Below are positions 10,062-17,536 of a DNA stretch of 25,744 bases, piece after piece. The notes under the pieces are model-generated. The model was not told the origin of the DNA, did not search any database, and saw nothing but the letters and a program-made list of their open reading frames with translations. Where the stretch lies: the NCBI GenBank assembly GCA_007124075.1, contig SLFV01000437.1:1-25744 (forward strand), written 5' to 3'. This stretch comes from Roseimaritima sp. GTDB taxonomy: Bacteria > Planctomycetota > Planctomycetia > Pirellulales > Pirellulaceae. Position numbers and translations under genes: made by a program. Within the stretch, counting starts at the first letter, position 1, and each line of letters starts with the position of its first letter.

Positions 10062-11708
10062 ATGGATGCCTTTTTTACGACGATTGTTGCCCGCTTCTCG
10101 ATTCCCCGGTGGATGTGTTTGGCAAGTGTACTACTGGGGTTCGGCTCGCCTCTGGCTGCACAGCATGACCCCGGGCGTGATGCGCTCCGCTTGATTGCTC
10201 GGGGGAAACAGCAACAAGCAATCACACGCCTGGAAACCCCACCAAGGCGACAAAACAGTCCGGTGGATGCCGCTGAGACCTCCTTTGTCTTGGCGATCGC
10301 GGCTTGCGAAATGGGAGACCATCACGCCGCAAAAAAACACCTGCAAACGGCAGTTCAGGAAGGCTTGCCCAGCGAACGCGTGCTAGCCGGTGCCCGCAAA
10401 TGCTTGACCGCCTTGCGGCAAGATGCGTCGTTCGCCCAGTGGCTTGGCTCGCTTTCCCCGACAATCCATCAGCGTCCGTTGCTGCATGGGCCAATGCTTA
10501 CCCAAGTCACAGATCAGCGGGCCGAGGTGTGGCTGCGAACCGAAACTGCCAACTTGGTCCGCTTGCTGGTCAAACCCGAAGCTCATGCCGACAGCGGGCA
10601 AACAGACGTACTGGTCTCCGCGGCAGTTAAAACCGACCCGGCGCGGGATTACACCGGCGTGGTAGGAATCGATGGCTTGCAACCGAACACGGAATATCTT
10701 TATCAGTTGGAAATCGACCATCAGCAGGTCACTGACTGGATTCCGTTTCGCACTTTTCCACCCGAGGGCAAACCGGCCGCCTTTCGAATCGCCTTCGGCG
10801 GTGGTGCGGGCTACACCCCCCAGTTTCATCACATGTGGCAGACCATTCTGCGGCATCAGCCTGTAGCGATGTTAATGCTGGGTGACAATGTCTATATCGA
10901 TGACCCAGAGCATGTTCTGACGCAAAGGTACTGTTACTACCGCCGACAAAGCGAACCGCTATGGCGAGGATTGGTCGCCAGAACCAGCCTATTTTCGATT
11001 TACGATGACCATGATTTTGGAACCGATGATTGCCACGGTGGTCCGAAAATCGACGATCCGCCCTGGAAGCGAACAGTTTGGAATGTGTTCCGAGAAAACT
11101 GGAACAATCCGGCTTACGGAGGTGGCGAAAAACAGCCGGGGTGTTGGTACGATTTCCAGATTGGCGACGTCCACTTTATCATGCTCGACGGCCGGTATTA
11201 TCGCGACCCCAACGGCGGTTCGATGTTGGGCCCGGTACAACGCGAGTGGTTGTTGCAAACGCTGGGAAACTCCAAGGGAACATTCAAACTGTTGGTCTCT
11301 CCGGTTCCATGGTCTCCAGGTATCAAACCGGGCAGCAAGGACCCTTGGGATGGTTTTCCCGACGAACGCGAACAAATCTTCTCTTTCATCGAGCAACAAA
11401 AGATTGACGGGGTCGTGTTGATGGCAGCCGATCGTCATCGTAGCGACCTGCGAAGGATCGTCCGCAACAACACCTACCCCCTATTTGAACTAATGTCTTC
11501 ACGACTGACCAACGTACACACGCACCCCCTCATGAAAGATGCCAAGGGGTCCGAATTCATTATGGGTTACAACGACCACTGCTCCTTCGGTCGGGTCGAC
11601 TTCGACACCACGCGCTCCGATCCGACCTTAACTTACTCCATCTTCAATATCGATGACGCTTTCATTGGGGAACACACGATCCGGCTAAGCGAACTGCAAC
11701 ACCCCTGA
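10062..11708 (+). CDS. Secreted PhoD-like metallophosphoesterase with N-terminal helical domain, 548 aa
   Basis: I chose the ATG at 10062 because it begins a good signal peptide (MDAFFTTIVARFSIPRWM, hydrophobic core, cleavage near LAAQ). The frame is open for 52 codons upstream, but that stretch is polar and has no clear ribosome binding site. Mature residues about 38-130 are helical and TPR-like (ALRLIARGKQQQAITRLE, AACEMGDHHAAKKHLQTA). A fibronectin-like PhoD N-terminal domain follows (HGPMLTQVTDQRAEVWLRT). The metallophosphatase core has LMLGDNVYIDDPEH (GDN at 274-276), SIYDDHDFGTDD (DDHD at 315-318), DVHFIMLDGRYYRD and the metal-binding ADRHRSD (456-462). This places it in the alkaline phosphatase D family: an extracytoplasmic, Ca/Fe-type phosphodiesterase or phosphatase. 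The substrate is unknown. It lies 166 bases after sthA and is convergent with copA. Confidence 0.85.
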   Translation: MDAFFTTIVARFSIPRWMCLASVLLGFGSPLAAQHDPGRDALRLIARGKQQQAITRLETPPRRQNSPVDAAETSFVLAIAACEMGDHHAAKKHLQTAVQEGLPSERVLAGARKCLTALRQDASFAQWLGSLSPTIHQRPLLHGPMLTQVTDQRAEVWLRTETANLVRLLVKPEAHADSGQTDVLVSAAVKTDPARDYTGVVGIDGLQPNTEYLYQLEIDHQQVTDWIPFRTFPPEGKPAAFRIAFGGGAGYTPQFHHMWQTILRHQPVAMLMLGDNVYIDDPEHVLTQRYCYYRRQSEPLWRGLVARTSLFSIYDDHDFGTDDCHGGPKIDDPPWKRTVWNVFRENWNNPAYGGGEKQPGCWYDFQIGDVHFIMLDGRYYRDPNGGSMLGPVQREWLLQTLGNSKGTFKLLVSPVPWSPGIKPGSKDPWDGFPDEREQIFSFIEQQKIDGVVLMAADRHRSDLRRIVRNNTYPLFELMSSRLTNVHTHPLMKDAKGSEFIMGYNDHCSFGRVDFDTTRSDPTLTYSIFNIDDAFIGEHTIRLSELQHP

Positions 11709-11729
11709 CCGATAGCGTCAGCGACCGAT

Positions 11730-13982
11730 CTAAAGGGGCACTTTGCGCAAACGCAGTGCGTTGCCAACGATCACGAGATCCGACATGACCATCGCCAATG
11801 CGGCCAAGATCGGATGCAACTCTCGAAGCGGCAAGGGCAAGTCGTGAAAACCTGCCAACACCCCGGCAGCTATCGGGATCAGCAAGACGTTGTAGGCAAA
11901 CGCCCAGAAAAGGTTTTGCTTGACATTTCGGATCGTTGCCGCAGACAACTTGAACGCTCGCGAAATCCCGGCTAAATCTCCCCCCAACAGTGTCACATCC
12001 GCCGATTCAATCGCGACATCGGTGCCGGTACCAATCGCGATCCCGATGTCGGCTTGCGACAGTGCGGGAGCATCGTTGATGCCATCGCCAACCATCGCGA
12101 CCACATGTCCAGCAGCTTGGTTTTTTTTCACCAACGCCATTTTATCGTCGGGGCTCGCTTCGGCGTGGTAGTTTTCCAAACCAACTGCACTCGCAATCGC
12201 GGCCGCGGTGGCGTGATTGTCACCCGTCAGCATGGTCACTCGCTTGCCTTGTTGTTGCAGGCCTGCAACGACCGCAGCGGCCTCGGGACGAACCTCGTCG
12301 GCAACCGCCAAACAACCAACAATCTTGGCATCCACCGCCACCCAGACCACCGTTTGTGCATCGGCTTGCAAAACAGCCGCCTGCGCTCGCAACGGCTCAA
12401 AACCACGGACGCCTACCTCGTTCAACCAGCTTCGACTGCCGACGGCAACGGTGCATCCACTGACGATACCTTGCACGCCGCGGCCCACGACGGAAGAAAA
12501 GTCTGTCGGTAATCCTACTGCCAGTCCACGTTCTTTAGCAGCAGTCACAATGGCCTGAGCAACCGGGTGTTCGCTGCCACTTTCCAATGATGCTGCCAGC
12601 GACAGCATCCGCTCAGCAGTCCAACCATCAACGACCTCGGTGGCCGTCAATCGCAACCGAGCCCAAGTCAGCGTCCCAGTCTTGTCCAACAACACATCGG
12701 TCACGTGACGCGTCAACTGCAACGACTCGCTGGATTTGAACAGGATTCCATTCTCCGCGCCGCGGCCCATCCCCACCATAATAGCCAAAGGGGTGGCTAA
12801 CCCCATCGCGCAGGGGCACGAAATGATCAACACCGCAATCATCCGCAGCATGCTTTTGGTCGGATCCCCTTCGATCCAGTACCAGCACCCGAACGATATC
12901 ACCGCCACGGCAACCACTATCGGCACAAACACCTCCGATATCTTATCCGCCAATTGCTGAACGGGAGCCTTGGTGGCTTGCGCACGCTCGACCTGCCGTA
13001 CGATCCGTGCCAGTGTTGAATCCCCCCCCAAACGTTCAGCGCGGATTGTCAACAAACCTTCCCGGTTGATCGTACCGCCGACAACACTTTTACCGTCAGA
13101 CTTACGAACCGGAATGCTTTCCCCGGTCAGCATGCTTTCATCAACGACCGACTGCCCCGCAATCACGCGACCGTCCACGGGAATACGCTCCCCGGGACGA
13201 ACTACAATCTGATCACCCACAACCACCTGCTCAATAGGCACATCGGTGGGCACCAAGTTTCGCAGCACCCGAGCATGCTTGGCCTGTAGACCTAACAGCT
13301 TTTGGATCGATGCACCGGTTCGCGCTTTGGCCCGGCTTTCTATCAAACGCCCCAGTAATACCAATGAAATGATCGTTGCCGAGGTTTCAAAATAAACATG
13401 ATGCCCCCAACGCATGCTGCCCGCTGCCAACACCAACAATACGACTAGGCTGTAGAGGTAAGCCGTTGAGGTGCTGATCGCAACCAACATATCCATATTG
13501 GCTGCGCGACGTTTCCAAGCCCGGTAAGCACCGGCGTAAAACGAGGCCCCGGCATAAAACTGCACCGGAGTAGCCAGAGTGGCTAACAAAACGTTGACCC
13601 AAGTCGCATTGGCCCAAACTCCCCACAAACCAAAATCGCGTCCCATGCTAAGGACAAACAAGGGAACGGTGCAAAGCGCAGCAACCCAAAAACGTCTTGA
13701 CTGCGATTTGGCCAACCGCTTTGAGAGCAAGGACTGCGCAACCCCGGCGTCCCGGTGTGCATCCGGCCGGACGACTTGAAAGCCCAATTGTTCAATCGAA
13801 TCCGATAACGCATCCAGGGTGATTTGATCTTGATGGTAGCGAACGACCACACGACTAGCGGGAAAATTAACGTCCGCTTGAATGACGCCCGCTGTTTTAC
13901 CCAACGTTCGCTCGATCGACTGCGCGCATCCTACGCAGTCCATCCCGGCCAGTCGCAGTTCGGTGGTTGTTAGGCCTTGCAT
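11730..13982 (-). CDS. copA: Cu+-translocating P1B-type ATPase, 750 aa
   Basis: This inner-membrane pump exports Cu+ from the cytoplasm using ATP. A single N-terminal heavy-metal domain carries GMDCVGC (Cys16, Cys19). The membrane metal site is CPC (389-391), with YN in the seventh helix ([10 protein letters not shown]) and MVMSD in the eighth; this set fits the Cu+ subclass. The phosphorylation site is DKTGTLT (Asp433), the actuator loop has TGES ([12 protein letters not shown]), the nucleotide domain has SEHPVAQAI (His472-Pro473), and the hinge is [10 protein letters not shown]. After DKTGTLT the sequence runs WARLRLT instead of the common xGxxxV pattern, a small deviation. The length is normal for a one-HMA CopA. 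No copZ chaperone or CueR/CopY regulator lies beside it. The start is placed by the HMA domain; there is no strong Shine-Dalgarno. A small frame diverges from it. Confidence 0.95.
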   Translation of the reverse strand: MQGLTTTELRLAGMDCVGCAQSIERTLGKTAGVIQADVNFPASRVVVRYHQDQITLDALSDSIEQLGFQVVRPDAHRDAGVAQSLLSKRLAKSQSRRFWVAALCTVPLFVLSMGRDFGLWGVWANATWVNVLLATLATPVQFYAGASFYAGAYRAWKRRAANMDMLVAISTSTAYLYSLVVLLVLAAGSMRWGHHVYFETSATIISLVLLGRLIESRAKARTGASIQKLLGLQAKHARVLRNLVPTDVPIEQVVVGDQIVVRPGERIPVDGRVIAGQSVVDESMLTGESIPVRKSDGKSVVGGTINREGLLTIRAERLGGDSTLARIVRQVERAQATKAPVQQLADKISEVFVPIVVAVAVISFGCWYWIEGDPTKSMLRMIAVLIISCPCAMGLATPLAIMVGMGRGAENGILFKSSESLQLTRHVTDVLLDKTGTLTWARLRLTATEVVDGWTAERMLSLAASLESGSEHPVAQAIVTAAKERGLAVGLPTDFSSVVGRGVQGIVSGCTVAVGSRSWLNEVGVRGFEPLRAQAAVLQADAQTVVWVAVDAKIVGCLAVADEVRPEAAAVVAGLQQQGKRVTMLTGDNHATAAAIASAVGLENYHAEASPDDKMALVKKNQAAGHVVAMVGDGINDAPALSQADIGIAIGTGTDVAIESADVTLLGGDLAGISRAFKLSAATIRNVKQNLFWAFAYNVLLIPIAAGVLAGFHDLPLPLRELHPILAALAMVMSDLVIVGNALRLRKVPL

Positions 13983-13995
13983 CGCATGGATTCAA

Positions 13996-14002
13996 AGAGG
14001 AA
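13996..14002 (+). promoter_or_regulatory. Shine-Dalgarno for the small frame at 14008
   Basis: AGAGGAA lies five bases before an ATG at 14008. It faces away from copA and so supports translation of the short plus-strand frame. Confidence 0.45.
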
Positions 14003-14007
14003 CACGG

Positions 14008-14157
14008 ATGGATCGCAAGTTCGAAACGAGCCGTGCGGTAACCGTGCTAATTGGGCTGGCGGTTCACCGCTGGCAAAAACGCCGACAACTCTCCCCCTCG
14101 GTCATCCCCAATGACCGACGCAAGATCGATATTCCAAGCGGACACCTGATTGCCTAA
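14008..14157 (+). CDS. Possible small protein, 49 aa, divergent from copA
   Basis: A short frame starts with ATG five bases after AGAGGAA, in a window where few genes have so clear a site, and ends in TAA. The peptide begins MDRKFETSRAVTVLIGL and ends IDIPSGHLIA. It has one short hydrophobic patch (VTVLIGLAV, about residues 12-20) followed by a basic segment (HRWQKRRQ). It has no Cys and no Met/His cluster that would suggest copper binding. The start codons of copA and this frame are about 25 bases apart, which would force their promoters to overlap or lie inside the genes. I recognise no family. It may be a real small protein or a chance frame. Confidence 0.35.
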   Translation: MDRKFETSRAVTVLIGLAVHRWQKRRQLSPSVIPNDRRKIDIPSGHLIA

Positions 14158-14422
14158 AGTGATCAGCGCGGAAACATTGCCAGCAGCCCCATTACCGATT
14201 GTAAGCCGAAATGGTTCACTTTGGAGCAATTTGTCTCAAACTGACACAAAGTCGATTGGTCGTGCTGAAAAATGGCTCCGCAGTCTAAAAGGAACGGGCT
14301 GAAATCCACAAAAAACGAAAAAAGACGGAACCTTTGGCATACCTGTTGCTGTCTTATGTAGGCGACGATTGTGAAGAAGCAACAGCAACACGGGGTCGGT
14401 TGTTCTGGGGAGATTGCTAGGT

Positions 14423-15139
14423 ATGAAATTTCGAAACTCATTACTGGTGGCTGGATTATTACTCATCACTTCCCCTGGACTCGCACCAGGGCAGGACGGC
14501 TCTGCAGGTTCCAGTGGGGGCGTTGCGATTGCCTATCCGGATGCAGGATTCTCGTGGTTGAATCACGCTAGCACCTCCGACGAAGGTTTTCTGCGAGGTG
14601 CTAGCATGGTGATCGAGAGCGCCGGACGGGGCAACTACTATCATTCTCTGGCTGCAGTGAATTATCAGGAAGCATATCGTCGCGCGATCGACAATTCGGT
14701 TTCCCGGGCGGAGGCTTACTACAAGCGGAAGGAGATGCGCCAGGAATATCAGGAACGTTATGGCCGAAAAGCAATCGACATGGAGACGGCCCAAAAATTG
14801 GCTGCCGCTCGCACGCCCGATCGATTAAGCCAGGAGCATTATGATGCGGAAGTCGGTATTGTTCAGTGGCCGTATCCGTTGGATGCCGCAATTTTTTCCG
14901 CCCACCGTGAACAGATTTCTGAACTCCTGGTCAGCCGAAACGAAAATCTAGCCGGCTGGGGAAGTAGGAACTATGAAATGGTTCGGCGTGAGGTTGAAAC
15001 AATGAAAGATTTACTGGAAACGGTCCGAAATTCGCTGGATACTAATCGCTACGTGCATGCGTTGCGGTTTTTGGAAAGCATTCAATGGGAAGCAAGGTTT
15101 GCCCCCGATACCGAAGTATTGACTAGCTTGCAGAATTAA
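14423..15139 (+). CDS. Secreted protein of unknown function, 238 aa
   Basis: The ATG at 14423 is preceded by GGGGAGA with nine-base spacing; an in-frame TTG three codons upstream is less likely. The N-terminus is a clear Sec signal peptide (MKFRNSLLVAGLLLITSPG, cleavage near LAPGQ), with no lipobox cysteine. After a short Gly/Ser linker the mature part is mostly charged and helical: DEGFLRGASMVIESAGRGNY, NYQEAYRRAIDNSVSRAEAY, then KRKEMRQEYQERYG, and a C-terminal half containing WPYPLDAAIF and VRREVETMKDLLETVRN. Secreted helical proteins of this general layout occur repeatedly in Pirellulaceae, but I know of no assigned function. No enzyme motif or Cys pair is visible. It is a single-gene unit with its own terminator about 130 bases downstream. 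Confidence 0.85.
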   Translation: MKFRNSLLVAGLLLITSPGLAPGQDGSAGSSGGVAIAYPDAGFSWLNHASTSDEGFLRGASMVIESAGRGNYYHSLAAVNYQEAYRRAIDNSVSRAEAYYKRKEMRQEYQERYGRKAIDMETAQKLAAARTPDRLSQEHYDAEVGIVQWPYPLDAAIFSAHREQISELLVSRNENLAGWGSRNYEMVRREVETMKDLLETVRNSLDTNRYVHALRFLESIQWEARFAPDTEVLTSLQN

Positions 15140-15272
15140 AGTTGAATTAGTTTTGGTTGTCTATCGAGTTCAAGGGTTATTTGCCGATTACCGTTTATTG
15201 CGTTTGTTCGTGATCGGCCGCAGATATGCTCTGGATTGAGCGGTTATTCATTATTCACAACACCTTTTGTTT

Positions 15273-15306
15273 AGCGTGATTGTCGATTGACGATCACGCT
15301 TTTTTT
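15273..15306 (+). terminator. Strong intrinsic terminator
   Basis: A 12-bp stem (AGCGTGATTGTC with GACGATCACGCT, one T-G wobble) closes a GATT tetraloop and is followed directly by seven T residues. It is the best rho-independent terminator in the window and most likely ends the transcript of the secreted protein at 14423. Confidence 0.88.
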
Positions 15307-15643
15307 CATTGCCGCGTATCTGGTTGCCACAGTCGTCGGGCTGGTGTACTAACCAGCGCTGGCCTCAAACAACCTGCCCCTGGATCGATCAAAGCTTCAT
15401 TGGTCGATGATGGCTCTGATCAATCTCGATTCAACCGTCAATCGAAAGGGAAGAGTTTAATCAGCGGTGTTGGGGAGTTCGGCTTGGTTGCCGACGCATG
15501 GAGACACGCCCCCACCCCCCCCGACGAAGCCCTCCTTTGATGCCGCCTGGGGACCACTGCCCTTGATACTGCGGTTCGGCCATAATTGAGTTGATGCGAT
15601 CTCAGCGGATTTCCTACTCGCAACTAAGCGGAAAATAAAGCGT
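15307..15643. other. Intergenic region before the Nudix-like gene
   Basis: No gene is supported in these bases. They hold a 6-bp hairpin (GCTGGT/ACCAGC, 15340-15357) and an unusual run of C5-A-C8 at 15509-15522. The promoter of the downstream gene pair should be here, but no clear -35/-10 pair is visible. Confidence 0.45.
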
Positions 15644-16279
15644 ATGCAAGCTACTGAAGAAGAGATCTTGGTCATTCCAGCCAAGGTAATCGAATCGATT
15701 GGTTCGTTTGAAGGTTTCCAGCGTGATGTGGAGCGTTACCTGCCGCGGATTTTGTCCAGCGAAGATTTGGTGTTTAAACCGCGCACTGCAATGGAGCGCG
15801 ATCCCGCGTTCAAACAACTGATCCCCTATGTTTTGCTGCAATGGATCGATCCATCCGGAGATCAACAATTGTTCGCCTACACCCGTGGTAGCGGGCAGGG
15901 AGAGTCGCGTTTACACGCGCGTCGAAGTGTTGGGATTGGCGGGCATATTTCTGTCGAAGATGCCCAAGGGAGTGACTGCCCTTACGAAACAGGTCTGCAG
16001 CGGGAACTGGACGAGGAGGTCAGGATTGATGCGTCGGTCCGGTCATCCTGCGTCGGTTTGATCTACGACCCGTCTACCGAAGTGGGTCGTGTCCATTTGG
16101 GGATCGTGCATCGCTTCGTCCTGGACCAACCGTCGGTCTTTCCAAATGAGAAAGATATCTGTGATGCTTCGTTTCAGACCCTCGCTTCACTGCGAGCCGA
16201 TTTCGAGCGTCTAGAGACGTGGTCGCAGTTGTGCGTGAACCATCTGTTCAACGATGACGATGCAACCAGTTCCTGTTAG
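15644..16279 (+). CDS. Nudix-like hydrolase of a divergent subfamily, 211 aa
   Basis: The protein has a degenerate Nudix box: GIGGHISVED (97-106), then an eight-residue stretch, then YETGLQRELDEEV (114-126). The REL-x-EE core (Arg120, Glu121, Glu124, Glu125) that binds the metal is intact, but the spacing between the glycine part and the core is longer than in the canonical GX5EX7REUXEEXGU box. The N-terminal region (PRTAMERDPAFKQLIPYVLL) and RLHARRSVGIGGHI resemble a bacterial group often labelled phosphoesterase or Nudix without a known substrate. The next conserved strand is VGLIYDPSTEVGRVHLGIVH. No signal peptide is seen, so it is cytoplasmic. The start has only a weak ribosome binding site. 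A cysteine desulfurase follows 45 bases downstream, probably in the same transcript. Confidence 0.78.
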   Translation: MQATEEEILVIPAKVIESIGSFEGFQRDVERYLPRILSSEDLVFKPRTAMERDPAFKQLIPYVLLQWIDPSGDQQLFAYTRGSGQGESRLHARRSVGIGGHISVEDAQGSDCPYETGLQRELDEEVRIDASVRSSCVGLIYDPSTEVGRVHLGIVHRFVLDQPSVFPNEKDICDASFQTLASLRADFERLETWSQLCVNHLFNDDDATSSC

Positions 16280-16324
16280 TGCGAGGGTTAGGAGCCTGCT
16301 GAAAAGGGTTTGAAAGGCAGATTG

Positions 16325-17503
16325 ATGCCGGACGATTTGATCTTTTTGGACAATCACTCCACCACCCCCTGCGACCGTCGCGTCGCCGAGGCAGTGCGTG
16401 ATGTTTTGGTCAACGACTTTGCCAACGCCAGCAGCCAACATTCGATGGGGCATGCGGCCCAGCAGTTAGTCCAGCGGGCTACCGAGATGATCGCCATGAC
16501 ATTGGGTGTGCCCCCCGCAGAAGTGGTTTACACCAGCGGAGCGACTGAAAGTAACATGTTGGCGATCCATGGCGTATGCCTGCATCCGCGTCAGCGACGA
16601 CGGAAAGTCGTCACGGCGGTCACCGAACATGCTGCGGTGTTGGAGCCCATGCAGAGGCTGGCGGCGAATGGTTTTGACGTCATCACCGTTCCGGTCCATC
16701 CGCAAGATAGCCCCGATGTGGGCCATGTGGTTTCCGACCTCTTATTGGCAGCAATCGACGACCAGACCGCCCTGGTATCGATGATGTGGGCCAACAATGA
16801 AATCGGAACCTTGCAACCGCTGCAAATGATCGCGGATCGCTGCCACGCTGTCGGCGCGTTGTTGCACTGCGACGCAACCCAGGCTGTCGGCCGCCTGCCT
16901 GTCGATTTGCAACAGGTTGATATTGATCTGTTGAGCGCCTCGGCTCATAAATTTTACGGTCCCAAAGGCGTTGGCGTATTAATTATCCGCCAGTCGGCAC
17001 GTCGCGTTCGTCTGCGTCCGCTAATCGAAGGGGGCGGCCAGCAGCATGGGCTTCGGGGGGGGACCCTGAACGTCGCTGGAATTGTGGGCATGGGCAAGGC
17101 GATTGAAATCGCGACTGAGTCGATGGATGACGCGAGGCGCCGGGAGCGAACCCTGCGTGATCAATTGTGGCTGCGTCTACGCGATGCGATTCCCAACGTA
17201 AGCTGCAACGGCCAACCGTTGGAAAGTTCCTATCGTTTGGAGGGCAACTTGAACGTTTGCTTTCCCGGCGTCGACGGCGAGGCATTGATGTTGGCGGCCG
17301 CCAATGTTGCCTGTTCCAGTGGAGCGGCCTGCAGTTCGGCAGATCCGAAGCCAAGCCATGTCTTACTGGCGATTGGACGCACTGAAGCGGAGGCACGATC
17401 CAGCCTACGCTTTGGCATCGGGAGAATGAACACGAGCGATCAGATCGATCAGGCCGCCGATCGGATCGTGGCTGCCTACCAGCAGGTTCGCCAATTGGGC
17501 TAA
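16325..17503 (+). CDS. Cysteine desulfurase (IscS/NifS type), 392 aa
   Basis: This PLP enzyme takes sulfur from cysteine as an enzyme persulfide for Fe-S clusters, thio-tRNA or cofactors. Motifs are LDNHSTTPCD, YTSGATESNMLAIHG, the PLP-stacking His101 in TEHAAVLE, NNEIGTLQP, HCDATQAVG (Asp183) and the Schiff-base Lys209 in SAHKFYGPKGVG. The mobile catalytic loop is ACSSGAACSS, with Cys336 aligned to the persulfide cysteine and a second cysteine (Cys330) six residues before it. The C-terminal PSHVLLAIG and SLRFGIGRMN fit group I enzymes. The ATG at 16325 is preceded by AAAGG at seven bases; a TTG five codons upstream is the alternative. No iscU, sufE or tRNA-thiolation gene is adjacent, so its sulfur acceptor is unclear. 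Confidence 0.93.
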   Translation: MPDDLIFLDNHSTTPCDRRVAEAVRDVLVNDFANASSQHSMGHAAQQLVQRATEMIAMTLGVPPAEVVYTSGATESNMLAIHGVCLHPRQRRRKVVTAVTEHAAVLEPMQRLAANGFDVITVPVHPQDSPDVGHVVSDLLLAAIDDQTALVSMMWANNEIGTLQPLQMIADRCHAVGALLHCDATQAVGRLPVDLQQVDIDLLSASAHKFYGPKGVGVLIIRQSARRVRLRPLIEGGGQQHGLRGGTLNVAGIVGMGKAIEIATESMDDARRRERTLRDQLWLRLRDAIPNVSCNGQPLESSYRLEGNLNVCFPGVDGEALMLAAANVACSSGAACSSADPKPSHVLLAIGRTEAEARSSLRFGIGRMNTSDQIDQAADRIVAAYQQVRQLG

Positions 17504-17536
17504 ACGACGCGGGAACTACCTGCGAGACTACGGCCC

